A stretch of DNA of 9,504 bases from positions 1 to 9,504 of the forward strand of contig JAQGKC010000253.1 of the NCBI GenBank assembly GCA_028290305.1, read 5' to 3'. Shown here in pieces: positions 1 to 6,440 of the stretch (the first letter of the stretch is position 1; each line of letters starts with the position of its first letter). The position numbers and the translations under genes are program-made. The DNA comes from Bradyrhizobium sp. GTDB taxonomy: Bacteria; Pseudomonadota; Alphaproteobacteria; Rhizobiales; Xanthobacteraceae. The notes beneath the pieces were generated by a model. The model saw only the letters and a list, made by a program, of their open reading frames with translations. It had not been told where the DNA came from and made no database searches.

Positions 1-444
1 ATCGCCGAGAGGGGACCGCGCCGCATCGGCGTCAAGCTCAGACCGACGTTGGAGATGCGCGGCTTCGGTCCGAAGCACCAGACAGTCGAGACCTACGAAC
101 ACCTGGCGAAGCGTCTCAGCGCCCTGCCGCTTTCGCACGTTCAACTGGTCAAGGCCCCGAACGATCTTTCGGCCACGCCGATCGCCGTCCTTCAGGATAC
201 CATCGCGTACTTCCGGCCTCTTCTGACGGGCACGCTGATCGCCAACTTCGGCTTCAACAAGACGTCTGCCAACGCCGCCATCGCCGAGAAACAGGCGGAT
301 ATCGTCTCGTTCGGCAACGCGTTCATCGGCAATCCGGACCTCGTCCGCCGCATGCGGGACGATATCGCTCTCAGCCTGTCGAACCGCGATCTGTATTACC
401 AGGGTGGCGCCCATGGCTACACCGACTACCCGCCGGCGTCATGA
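1..444 (+). CDS. Old Yellow Enzyme family ene-reductase (NADH:flavin oxidoreductase), C-terminal part
   Basis: The reading frame is open from the first base of the window and gives 147 residues, so the N-terminal half of a roughly 360-residue FMN-dependent TIM-barrel enzyme lies to the left. Family landmarks seen are RIGVKL near the start, a GTLIANFGF strand, ADIVSFGNAFIGNPDLVRRM (the FMN phosphate loop followed by the near-invariant NPDL) and the terminal YYQGGAHGYTDYPP, close to the GYTDYP end of NemA/xenobiotic-reductase-type enzymes. Such enzymes reduce activated C=C bonds or nitro groups with NAD(P)H. One oddity is Asn after FG in the phosphate loop, where Arg or Lys is usual. The gene converges on lacI with a gap of about 185 bp that holds no clear gene or terminator. 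Whether it belongs to the same pathway as the monooxygenase cannot be judged because its promoter is outside the window. The substrate is unknown. Confidence 0.93.
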   Translation: MAERGPRRIGVKLRPTLEMRGFGPKHQTVETYEHLAKRLSALPLSHVQLVKAPNDLSATPIAVLQDTIAYFRPLLTGTLIANFGFNKTSANAAIAEKQADIVSFGNAFIGNPDLVRRMRDDIALSLSNRDLYYQGGAHGYTDYPPAS

Positions 445-629
445 GCACTCCCCGCTCATCTCACACGAAAGCGCACTGTCCATGACGACCGCGACGCCAT
501 AAGGTTTCAGAGCGAAACCAAAGTCTTTGGCCTTGCGGCCCGGTACGCCAGTCTGACTAGACCGCAGTCCTTTCTGTTCGGGGACTCCGAAAGACATTCC
601 CTGGTGTAGTAGCATTGGCTTCGGTGGAC

Positions 630-1700
630 TTACCGAGAGCCTTTTTGTTTCCCTGTACGGCCGCTAGCAGCACGGCGATTCGACGTCGATGAGCGCGTGA
701 TTAAAGTTCCCATGATGAGGCGAGTTGTTGGCGCGGACTTCATGCCTCTGGCTTCTGCAAGACCAAGCATGTCAACAGCGGCTTTCGCCATCTCACGGAC
801 AGGCTGCCGAATCGTAGTCAAGCTGTAGCATGGCAGCGCGGCCAGGGGCACATCATCATAGCCAACAATAGATACATCCTCCGGGACGCTCAAACCGATT
901 TCGCGCGCAGCGTCAATGCCGCCGACGGCCATTATATCGCTGGCGAAGAAAAGAGCGTCTGGACGTGTTGCCCGGCGCAACAGCCGCTTGGTCGCTGCAT
1001 AACCGGCTTCATAGCTAAAGTCGCCGCCCTCCTCTTGCACGCACGAACGCATCCCGAGTTCCTTAAGGCGCGACACGAATCCCTTACGACGATCGCGATT
1101 GGTCGTTGCGTCGCGCTGCCCCGCGATAAAGGCCGGCCGCTCATGCCCTGTGGTGACGAGGAAGTCTGCGACTTGACGCGCGCCGGCGATGTTATCGCTC
1201 GCTACCGCATGTATCTCAAGTCCCGGCACATAACGGTTGAACGACACCACGGGTGTGTCGCGCGCCGCACAGGTACGCGCCATCGCCGATGAAATCGTCG
1301 CGGAAGTTAGGACGATCGCGTCCACCTGATATTGGAGCAAGTTCGGCATGATATCGTCCACGGCCTGGCCGGGAGATGGAACGAACAATAGCGTCTGAAA
1401 ACCGCGCGCCTGAACCTGCTGTACCAGCTCGTCCAGCACAACCGGATAGAATGGGTCTACCAGGTTGGCCATCACGATAGCGACCATGTTCGTACGCCGC
1501 GTAATCAAACTACGCGCGATCACATTCGGCTGATAGCCGAGCGTATTTGCTGTCTTGATAACGCGCAGCTTCATCTCATCCGAAATACTCGCCGTCAGTG
1601 AAAACGCGCGCGAGATCGTCGATTGAGAAACGCCCAGCTTCCGCGCGACATCTTCGGCGGTTACCTGGGTTCCGGCCTTCATTGTTGCTCGTCTAGCCAT
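630..1700 (-). CDS. LacI-family transcriptional repressor
   Basis: The product has an N-terminal LacI helix-turn-helix (VTAEDVARKLGVSQSTISRAF), the hinge region ending LGYQPNVIARSL, and a periplasmic-binding-protein-like sensor core (NMVAIVMANLVDPFYPVVLDEL, later DALFFASDIMAVGGIDAAREIGLSVPEDVSIVGYDD). That is a full-length 356-residue regulator. The frame stays open to an ATG at 1820, but that start would add about 40 residues unlike the family before the HTH and would begin inside an operator-like palindrome (1810-1823). I therefore use ATG 1700; ATG 1682 (MKAGTQVTAEDVA) is an equally plausible start. Neither has a strong ribosome-binding site. A TATAGT hexamer (complement of 1756-1761) could be its -10 element, with no matching -35. 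The gene is divergent from the flavin reductases, so it probably controls them, itself and the transporter through the shared palindromes. The effector is unknown, probably the imported compound or a metabolite of it. Confidence 0.93.
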   Translation of the reverse strand: MARRATMKAGTQVTAEDVARKLGVSQSTISRAFSLTASISDEMKLRVIKTANTLGYQPNVIARSLITRRTNMVAIVMANLVDPFYPVVLDELVQQVQARGFQTLLFVPSPGQAVDDIMPNLLQYQVDAIVLTSATISSAMARTCAARDTPVVSFNRYVPGLEIHAVASDNIAGARQVADFLVTTGHERPAFIAGQRDATTNRDRRKGFVSRLKELGMRSCVQEEGGDFSYEAGYAATKRLLRRATRPDALFFASDIMAVGGIDAAREIGLSVPEDVSIVGYDDVPLAALPCYSLTTIRQPVREMAKAAVDMLGLAEARGMKSAPTTRLIMGTLITRSSTSNRRAASGRTGKQKGSR

Positions 1701-1809
1701 CGTGTTGTTCGTCTCGGAGGAAGCGCCTGCTGGAAAGCATGAGGCAAGTGTTCCGACTATAGAGTGATCGGCGCGCGATGCGCTGCTCAAAACTTCAGCA
1801 AGAACGTTC

Positions 1810-1823
1810 TGCATACGCATGCA
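1810..1823. promoter_or_regulatory. Candidate LacI-family operator O1
   Basis: TGCATACGCATGCA is a near-perfect 14-bp palindrome (half-sites TGCATAC and TGCATGC) with the central CpG typical of LacI/GalR operators. It lies in the divergent lacI/flavin reductase region, 110 bp upstream of the chosen lacI start and about 60 bp upstream of the reductase ATG. The same motif recurs at 4404-4417 and 4505-4518. A TTTAAT hexamer (1825-1830), possibly a -10 element for the plus-strand unit, follows one base after the operator. I see no convincing -35. Assignment to the adjacent lacI product is inference. Confidence 0.6.
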
Positions 1824-1834
1824 ATTTAATCTTG
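1810..1834 (+). repeat. Direct repeat copy 1 (operator plus TTTAAT core)
   Basis: These 25 bases match 4505-4529 with a single mismatch (A at 1815, T at 4510). The last 19 (CGCATGCAATTTAATCTTG) are identical. Both copies lie in the same orientation ahead of plus-strand transcription units, which points to a shared regulatory element rather than an insertion-sequence end. Confidence 0.85.
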
Positions 1835-1885
1835 TGCTGCAAGCGCCGCCATCACAGATTTGGATTGAGTTGATTGGCGTTGCGG

Positions 1886-2413
1886 ATGAGGCAACGTCTG
1901 AAATGTGGTGAAATATCCGTGCCGGATAAGCCTGGAACGATCGACGTCAAGCAGTTTTGGCAGGCCATCGGTCAGCGTGCGACCGGCAGCGTCGTCGTCA
2001 CCGCCCGCTCCGAGAGCGGGCCCGCCGGCCTGCTGGGACTATCGGCCACGCATCTCTGCGCCGATCCACCGACCATGCTGGTTTCGGTCGACAAGCGAAC
2101 CTCCGCATTGGCGACGATTCTCGATGCCAAGCACTTTGCCATCAATTATCTGTCGTCGGAGCGGCAGATTCTGGCCGACGTCTTTGGCGGCAAATCGGAT
2201 GTGAAGGGCGCGGATCGCTTCGGAACGGCGCCCTGGACCATCCTGGCTACAGGCGCGCCCATTCTCCAGGACGCTGTCGGCGTCATCGACTGTGAGCTGG
2301 TCGAAACGATTGAACGGTACAACGCCGTAATGATCCTCGGACGCGTGGTCGCAACGTCCAGCGATCCACAGGCTGCTCCGCTAGTGCACTTCCGCGGCGG
2401 GTATCTCCGGTGA
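1886..2413 (+). CDS. Flavin reductase domain protein, HpaC/RutF type (first of a tandem pair)
   Basis: The product has 175 residues and is a single flavin_reductase split-barrel domain. Seen in order: QFWQAIGQRATGSVVVTA (residues 23-40), GLLGLSATHLCADPPTMLVSV (48-68), FAINYLSSERQILADVFGG (84-102), TGAPILQDAVGVIDCEL (122-138), LGRVV, and the terminal PLVHFRGGYLR. The family reduces FMN or FAD with NAD(P)H and hands it to a partner monooxygenase. The usual His of the GDHxxxxGxV-type motif appears to be Ala (YNAVMILGRV), so its catalytic competence is uncertain. ATG 1886 is chosen; GTG 1919, preceded by GGTGAA, would give a 164-residue protein and is a real alternative. The stop overlaps the next start by 4 bp, which implies translational coupling. 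The gene sits downstream of O1 and divergent from lacI. The likely partner is the monooxygenase at 2930-4270. Confidence 0.88.
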   Translation: MRQRLKCGEISVPDKPGTIDVKQFWQAIGQRATGSVVVTARSESGPAGLLGLSATHLCADPPTMLVSVDKRTSALATILDAKHFAINYLSSERQILADVFGGKSDVKGADRFGTAPWTILATGAPILQDAVGVIDCELVETIERYNAVMILGRVVATSSDPQAAPLVHFRGGYLR

Positions 2414-2904
2414 TCGACAGCGCGCTGTTTAAACGCGGAATGCGCCGCATGGCGGCCGGCGTTTCCATCGTCACGACGATCGAGCAGTCCATGCCGCATG
2501 GCCTCGTAGCGACATCCGTCAGTTCGGTCTGCGTTGAGCCGGAGCCTTCGCTCCTTGTCTGCGTCAATCGCGACGCAAGCTGTCATGACGCGATTCGTCG
2601 CGCCGGCATTTTCTGCACCAATCTGCTGAGTTCCAGCGACATCGAACTCGCACGGCGGTTCAGTTCACCCCAATCACGCGCCAAACGGTTCGAGGAATGT
2701 CCTTGGGTGCCGTTGGTCACTGGAGCACCAGCCTTGCCAAGCGCCCTGGCCAGCTTCGATTGCGAAATCACTCACGTCATTCCGGTGCATTCGCACACTA
2801 TCTTCGTTGGAGCGGTGCGCGATCTCCGGCTGTGGCAAGGCGAGGTCGACGCCCTCCTGTACATCGACGGACAATACGAGGCGCACTCGTCCAGCGCGGC
2901 GTAG
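2410..2904 (+). CDS. Flavin reductase domain protein, HpaC/RutF type (second of a tandem pair)
   Basis: This 164-residue protein starts at GTG 2410, which overlaps the preceding stop (GTGA), so the two reductases are translationally coupled. Landmarks are FKRGMRRMAAGVSIVTT (7-23), HGLVATSVSSVCVEPEPSLLVCV (30-52), FCTNLLSSSDIELARRF (68-84), TGAPALPSALASFDCEI (104-120), HSHTIFVGAV (127-136) and LLYIDGQY (149-156). Unlike its upstream neighbour it keeps the His-containing segment before the GxV turn and has the standard LLYxxGxY end, so it is the better candidate for an active NAD(P)H:FMN reductase. The two proteins share the fold but little sequence, so they are not a recent duplication. Its 3' end faces the monooxygenase gene across only 25 bp. 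Confidence 0.9.
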   Translation: MIDSALFKRGMRRMAAGVSIVTTIEQSMPHGLVATSVSSVCVEPEPSLLVCVNRDASCHDAIRRAGIFCTNLLSSSDIELARRFSSPQSRAKRFEECPWVPLVTGAPALPSALASFDCEITHVIPVHSHTIFVGAVRDLRLWQGEVDALLYIDGQYEAHSSSAA

Positions 2905-2929
2905 CGCCGGACAAAAGCCAAAGGCGGCG

Positions 2930-4270
2930 TCAGGCCAGCAGATTTTCACGTAAGGTCGTGCCTTCATAAGACGTCCGGTAACGCGCGCGGCGCCTCAACT
3001 CCGGCACCAGTTGATCGATGATGTTCAGCATGATGGCCCGCGGTGCCGCCTGTGAAATCGAAAGCATGAAACCGCCGCGGCTGCCGGTGCCCTCGAACAT
3101 TTCCTCCATCTGATCGGCCAGTTGCGTTGCGGTTCCGGCGAAGGTGATGTTGTAGCCGGTCGCCGCGCGCAGGCCGTGCTCGAAGAACTCTGTGCGGGTG
3201 ATTTCCGCGGTTTCGCCGTGCTGTTTGGCCAGCAGATTGACGAAGCCGACGGGCGAGGCGTTGGCGGCGACGATGCGCTCCTGCAATTCCCTCAGGGAGA
3301 ATCGTGGCGGCAGCTTCGACATGTCGTAGCCGGTGTTGTGGGACAGCCAAGCTCCGACAGCTTCGAGCGGCACGTCGGCGATCATGCTCTCGCGAAGCGC
3401 CTGCGCCTCGGCTTCGGTCTCGCCAACGATGGCCCGGCTCGACCACAGGATCCCGACCTTCTCCGGGTCGCGGCCTTCCGCGATCAGCGCCTTGTCCAGA
3501 TCGCTGCGCTGCTGCGCCATCAGCGCAACCGTTTTGGTCAGGCCGAACACGTGGTCGGCGACATGCGCGGCCGCGCGGGTGCCGCGAGGCGACCCGCCGG
3601 CCTGTAGGATGACCGGACGGCCCTGCGGCGACGGAACCACACTGAGCGGACCTTTGACCTTGAAGAATTTACCGTCGTGATTGATGGCCTTGACCTTGGC
3701 CGGATCGGCAACCATGCCGGTCTTGCGGTCCCAAATGAAGGCATCGGGGGCGACGCTGTCCCAGAGGCGGTGGCAGACGTCGATAAACTCCTCAAGGCGT
3801 TCATAGCGCTCGTTGTGGTCAATCAGTTCGTCATAGCCGTAATTGGCGAAGTCAGCGCGACGTTGCGAGGTGATCACGTTGAAGGCGATGCGGCCGTTCG
3901 TGATGTGATCGAGGGAATTGAGCAGCCGCGCCGTATAAAAAGGATGCATGAAGGTCGAGGCATAAGTGAGCCCGAATCCGAGATGGCTGGTGACCCGCGA
4001 CATCGCAGTGATCCAGGGGCTCATCTCGAAACGGGGCCAGGCCACGCCGTAACTGACCGCGTCGTCGATCGAATCCTTCCACGTGCTTGGAATGCCGGTA
4101 CTGTCGCCGAAGAAGATCATATCGAGACCGCCGCGTTCCGCAACGCGCGCGACTTCCTCAAACATGCCGATATTCGGATGATGCCGGTCGACCCAGGAGC
4201 CGGGGAGCCGCCACTGGGTCTCCACGTTGGTCCAAGACACATCGAACGCTAAGTGAATCTTCTTCTTCAT
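2930..4270 (-). CDS. FMNH2-dependent monooxygenase, NtaA/SnaA/DszA class of the luciferase-like family
   Basis: The product has 446 residues, the usual length for the nitrilotriacetate/pristinamycin/dibenzothiophene-sulfone monooxygenase group. Visible family segments are FEEVARVAERGGLDMIFFGD (37-56), GRIAFNVITS (126-135; WN is more usual than FN), HNERYERLEEFIDVCHRLWDS (152-172), INHDGKFFKVKGPL (196-209) and PSPQGRPVILQAGGSPRG (213-230). Members use reduced FMN made by a separate reductase and O2 to oxidise or cleave substrates such as aminopolycarboxylates and organosulfur compounds; this family match does not fix the substrate. ATG 4270 is chosen because a GGAGC ribosome-binding site (complement of 4277-4281) lies about 7 bases upstream. 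The open frame to 4336 lacks family-like sequence. The gene is divergent from the importer and convergent with the flavin reductases. An operator-like site (4404-4417) lies 134 bp upstream. Confidence 0.92.
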   Translation of the reverse strand: MKKKIHLAFDVSWTNVETQWRLPGSWVDRHHPNIGMFEEVARVAERGGLDMIFFGDSTGIPSTWKDSIDDAVSYGVAWPRFEMSPWITAMSRVTSHLGFGLTYASTFMHPFYTARLLNSLDHITNGRIAFNVITSQRRADFANYGYDELIDHNERYERLEEFIDVCHRLWDSVAPDAFIWDRKTGMVADPAKVKAINHDGKFFKVKGPLSVVPSPQGRPVILQAGGSPRGTRAAAHVADHVFGLTKTVALMAQQRSDLDKALIAEGRDPEKVGILWSSRAIVGETEAEAQALRESMIADVPLEAVGAWLSHNTGYDMSKLPPRFSLRELQERIVAANASPVGFVNLLAKQHGETAEITRTEFFEHGLRAATGYNITFAGTATQLADQMEEMFEGTGSRGGFMLSISQAAPRAIMLNIIDQLVPELRRRARYRTSYEGTTLRENLLA

Positions 4271-4403
4271 GCGGTTGCTCCGGCGAAACCATTCGTGCGG
4301 CACGAATCTGGAGCAGCCTTGCATGCTTGATGCCAAGCGGTTGGTGCATGGCCGTCGGCAGCCAACGCCGTGACGAAAATATCCGAGAAACCACTGATCT
4401 AAT

Positions 4404-4417
4404 TGAATACGTATGCA
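4404..4417. promoter_or_regulatory. Candidate LacI-family operator O2
   Basis: TGAATACGTATGCA differs by one base from the perfect palindrome TGCATACGTATGCA and has the central CpG of LacI/GalR operators. It partly overlaps a second 10-bp perfect palindrome, GTATGCATAC (4411-4420), so three half-site-like words are packed together. It lies in the divergent monooxygenase/importer region and could act on either promoter. Confidence 0.55.
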
Positions 4418-4504
4418 TACATTCGATCATTTTCGGCAAGATCACGTAACCGCAAGATCGAGAATAGAAGACGAAGCTGCACAAAACATAGGCCAAAGCG
4501 GCGT

Positions 4505-4518
4505 TGCATTCGCATGCA
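4505..4518. promoter_or_regulatory. Candidate LacI-family operator O3
   Basis: TGCATTCGCATGCA has half-sites TGCATTC and TGCATGC around a central CpG. Including the outer bases, TTGCAT and ATGCAA (4504-4519) are exact inverted repeats. It lies 58 bp upstream of the first importer gene and is followed by the same AATTTAATCTTG as O1. Confidence 0.6.
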
Positions 4519-4529
4519 ATTTAATCTTG
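4505..4529 (+). repeat. Direct repeat copy 2 (operator plus TTTAAT core)
   Basis: These 25 bases match 1810-1834 with one mismatch, and the last 19 bases are identical. The copy precedes the importer operon as copy 1 precedes the flavin reductase pair. Confidence 0.85.
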
Positions 4530-4576
4530 CTGCTTTCGTCACTGCGGCGTTAGCTTTTGGGAGCGGAAAGGGCGCA

Positions 4577-5461
4577 ATGACAGTCGATCAATTCGTTCAG
4601 ACCATGCTCGGCGGCCTTGCCATCGGTTGCATCTACAGCCTGATTGCGCTCGGCATTTCAATGATCATCCGTGCGACCGACATCCTTCATTTCGCGCAAG
4701 GCGAAATGCTGATGATCGGCTCTATGATGGGTCTCGGCGCTTTCCGGCTTGAGGATATGCCGTTTGGTTTCGTTCTTCTGGCCGGCATACTCGGTGGCGG
4801 ACTTATCTCCGTGCTGGTCGAGTTTGTTGTCTACCGCACGTTGCGACGGCGCCGGGTGGCGTTGATCAACGTCATGATCGCGACCCTGGGCGTGTCGATC
4901 GTGCTGCAGAACGTTGCGCGTCTGGCCTGGGGCTCCGAGCCGCTGCGCTATCCGACCCTTTTCGTATCCAGGGGAATTGTCGTCGCCGGCTTTGCCGTAT
5001 CGCCGCAACTGCTTTGGATCGTGCTGCTGAGTGCGCTGATGATGGGCGTGCTGATCGTCTTCTTCCGATACACGCGGCTCGGCATCGCCATGCAGGCGGC
5101 GGCCCAGGATCCGGACGTCGCTCGGCTGATGGGCATTAACGTTGATCGGACGACGACCTACACCTTTGCCGTTTCCGGCATGATGGCCGGCGCCGCGGGC
5201 GTGTTGCTCGGCTCGTTGTTCTTCGCGTCGTTCAACATGGGCTTCTTGATCGGCATCAAGGCCTTCGTGGCGGCGACGCTGGGTGGTCTTGGAAGCGTCG
5301 CAGGCGCGATGGTGGGCGGCCTGATCTTCGGGCTCATCGAGACGTTCTCAGGCACGTTGATCTCGACCGCCTACAAGGATGCGGTCGGCATGGTCGTGCT
5401 CATCGTAATCCTTCTCTTCATGCCGACGGGGTTGCTCACCCGCAGTGGCCGGGAAGTGTGA
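4577..5461 (+). CDS. livH: HAAT-type ABC importer permease, LivH family
   Basis: The product is a 294-residue very hydrophobic inner-membrane protein with about eight membrane segments. LivH hallmarks are the start LGGLAIGCIYSLIALGISMIIRATDILHFAQGEMLMIG, the cytoplasmic coupling loop TRLGIAMQAAAQDPDVARLMGINVD that contacts the ATPases, and GIKAFVAATLGGLGSVAGAMVGG near the C-terminus. ATG 4577 is chosen because it gives the normal family N-terminus and has GGAAAGGG (4565-4572) just upstream. The open frame extends to 4403, but that region is basic, non-family sequence running through both operators. It is the first gene of a tightly packed five-gene plus-strand operon and pairs with the LivM protein to form the translocation channel. 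The liv symbol denotes family only; the substrate need not be leucine, isoleucine or valine. Confidence 0.94.
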   Translation: MTVDQFVQTMLGGLAIGCIYSLIALGISMIIRATDILHFAQGEMLMIGSMMGLGAFRLEDMPFGFVLLAGILGGGLISVLVEFVVYRTLRRRRVALINVMIATLGVSIVLQNVARLAWGSEPLRYPTLFVSRGIVVAGFAVSPQLLWIVLLSALMMGVLIVFFRYTRLGIAMQAAAQDPDVARLMGINVDRTTTYTFAVSGMMAGAAGVLLGSLFFASFNMGFLIGIKAFVAATLGGLGSVAGAMVGGLIFGLIETFSGTLISTAYKDAVGMVVLIVILLFMPTGLLTRSGREV

Positions 5462-5462
5462 T

Positions 5463-6440
5463 ATGAGCCGTTCGCTGATCGCCCGACTTGCTGTCGTGCT
5501 CATCCTCGCCGGCGTTCCACTCGTGCAGTCGAACGCTTATTGGGTTCATGTCTTCAGCCTAGCGCTCATTGGCGCCATTCTGGCCTTTTCCGAGCAATTG
5601 CTCGTTGGAATGGCGGGTGTCGTCTCCCTGGGGCAGGGGGCGTTCTATGGCATTGGCGCCTACACCGCCGCGTCTCTCTCGATTTCATTCAAGCTTCCGT
5701 TCCTGCTGGCTATTATGAGCGGTGGTCTGCTGGCGGGACTGTCCAGTCTTCTGCTGATTCCAATCGTTCGTCTCAAAGGCTCGAGCCTGGCGGTGGCAAC
5801 GCTGGGTTTCGCGATCATCGTGCACCTGATCATGCTCAATGAGGATTGGCTCACCGGCGGCAGCATCGGGATGATGGACATTCCGATGCCAACGCTGTTC
5901 GGTGTCTCGCTGGGAGGCGATATTTCGTTCTATTATGTCACCTTGATCGCCGCTGCGGTCGTATTCCTGACTTTAGACCGGATCACACATTCGCGCTTCG
6001 GCCGCGCACTGATCGCGATGTCTCAGGATGAAGAAGCGGCTCGCGCCAGTGGCGTCGCAATCGCCCTCTACAAGAGTAAGTGCTTCCTGGTCGCGGCCAT
6101 AGCTTCGGGTATCGCCGGAGGCCTTTATGCCTATCATTCCCGATACCTGAACCCGAACGACTTCAGTTTCCAGAAATCGATCGACGTCCTGATCATGGTC
6201 GTTATCGGCGGCATTAGAAGTCTGCCCGGCGCCGCGCTGGGCGCGGCGATCGTTGTCTTGCTCCCGGAAGTGTTGCGCGCGTCGGGAGAATTTCGGCTCA
6301 TTCTCTTCGGCGTGATGGTCATCGTGCTGGCAGGCACGGGTAACCGGGGTCTTGCCGGCATCGTGGTTGATCTTGCGAGGCACGTCTCCCTGCGTTGGCA
6401 GCGGCGGTTTTCGCAACAGCCTTCGGCCGCGAGGTTGTAA
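5463..6440 (+). CDS. livM: HAAT-type ABC importer permease, LivM family
   Basis: The product is a 325-residue multi-spanning inner-membrane protein. LivM features are GMAGVVSLGQGAFYGIGAYT in the N-terminal third, LKGSSLAVATLGFAII, the coupling loop SRFGRALIAMSQDEEAARASGV, and FSFQKSIDVLIMVVIGG followed by the small-residue PGAALGAA segment. A basic, Gln/Ser-rich tail of about 20 residues ends the protein on the cytoplasmic side. ATG 5463 begins two bases after the livH stop, with GGGAAG (5450-5455) as ribosome-binding site inside the end of livH, so the permeases are probably translationally coupled. It forms the second half of the permease pair. Confidence 0.94.
   Translation: MSRSLIARLAVVLILAGVPLVQSNAYWVHVFSLALIGAILAFSEQLLVGMAGVVSLGQGAFYGIGAYTAASLSISFKLPFLLAIMSGGLLAGLSSLLLIPIVRLKGSSLAVATLGFAIIVHLIMLNEDWLTGGSIGMMDIPMPTLFGVSLGGDISFYYVTLIAAAVVFLTLDRITHSRFGRALIAMSQDEEAARASGVAIALYKSKCFLVAAIASGIAGGLYAYHSRYLNPNDFSFQKSIDVLIMVVIGGIRSLPGAALGAAIVVLLPEVLRASGEFRLILFGVMVIVLAGTGNRGLAGIVVDLARHVSLRWQRRFSQQPSAARL

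Larger units (their letters stand above)
4271..4576. promoter_or_regulatory. Divergent regulatory region between monooxygenase and importer genes
   Basis: This 306-bp stretch carries no gene I can support and is more A+T rich than its flanks. It should hold the promoters for the minus-strand monooxygenase and the plus-strand importer. It contains two LacI-type operator candidates whose centres are 101 bp apart (about 4410.5 and 4511.5), which would allow repression by looping. I could not identify a convincing -35/-10 pair on either strand. TTGAAT (4403-4408) lies across O2, and TTTAAT (4520-4525) follows O3. Confidence 0.6.

Noticed and set aside
503..519. Hairpin GGTTTC-AGAGC-GAAACC as a terminator between the ene-reductase and lacI
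   Set aside because: The stem is only 6 bp and no T-run follows on either strand. The similar 5-bp hairpin at 577-591 fails for the same reason.
1701..1820. N-terminal extension of the lacI product to ATG 1820
   Set aside because: It adds 40 residues without family similarity before the HTH, has no ribosome-binding site, and begins inside the operator-like palindrome, so it is more likely leader DNA.
2146..2586. Minus-strand open frame across the two flavin reductase genes
   Set aside because: It is antisense to two clear genes, with a composition like a shadow frame and no motifs.
3122..4252. Long plus-strand open frames (3122-3607, 3677-4252) opposite the monooxygenase gene
   Set aside because: They lie antisense to a well-supported gene, show no recognisable family, and are expected by chance at this G+C content.
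4319..4333. TGCATGCTTGATGCC as a fourth operator
   Set aside because: The half-sites are separated by five rather than four bases, the central CpG is missing and the right half-site is imperfect.
4491..4507. Sigma-54-type promoter (GG ... TTGC) before the importer
   Set aside because: The GG and GC are 13 bp apart instead of the required 10, so the -24/-12 spacing fails.
4403..4576. Upstream extension of the first permease gene (starts at 4403 or 4514)
   Set aside because: The extension is very basic, unlike LivH N-termini, and runs through both operator candidates. ATG 4577 has a ribosome-binding site and the family N-terminus.
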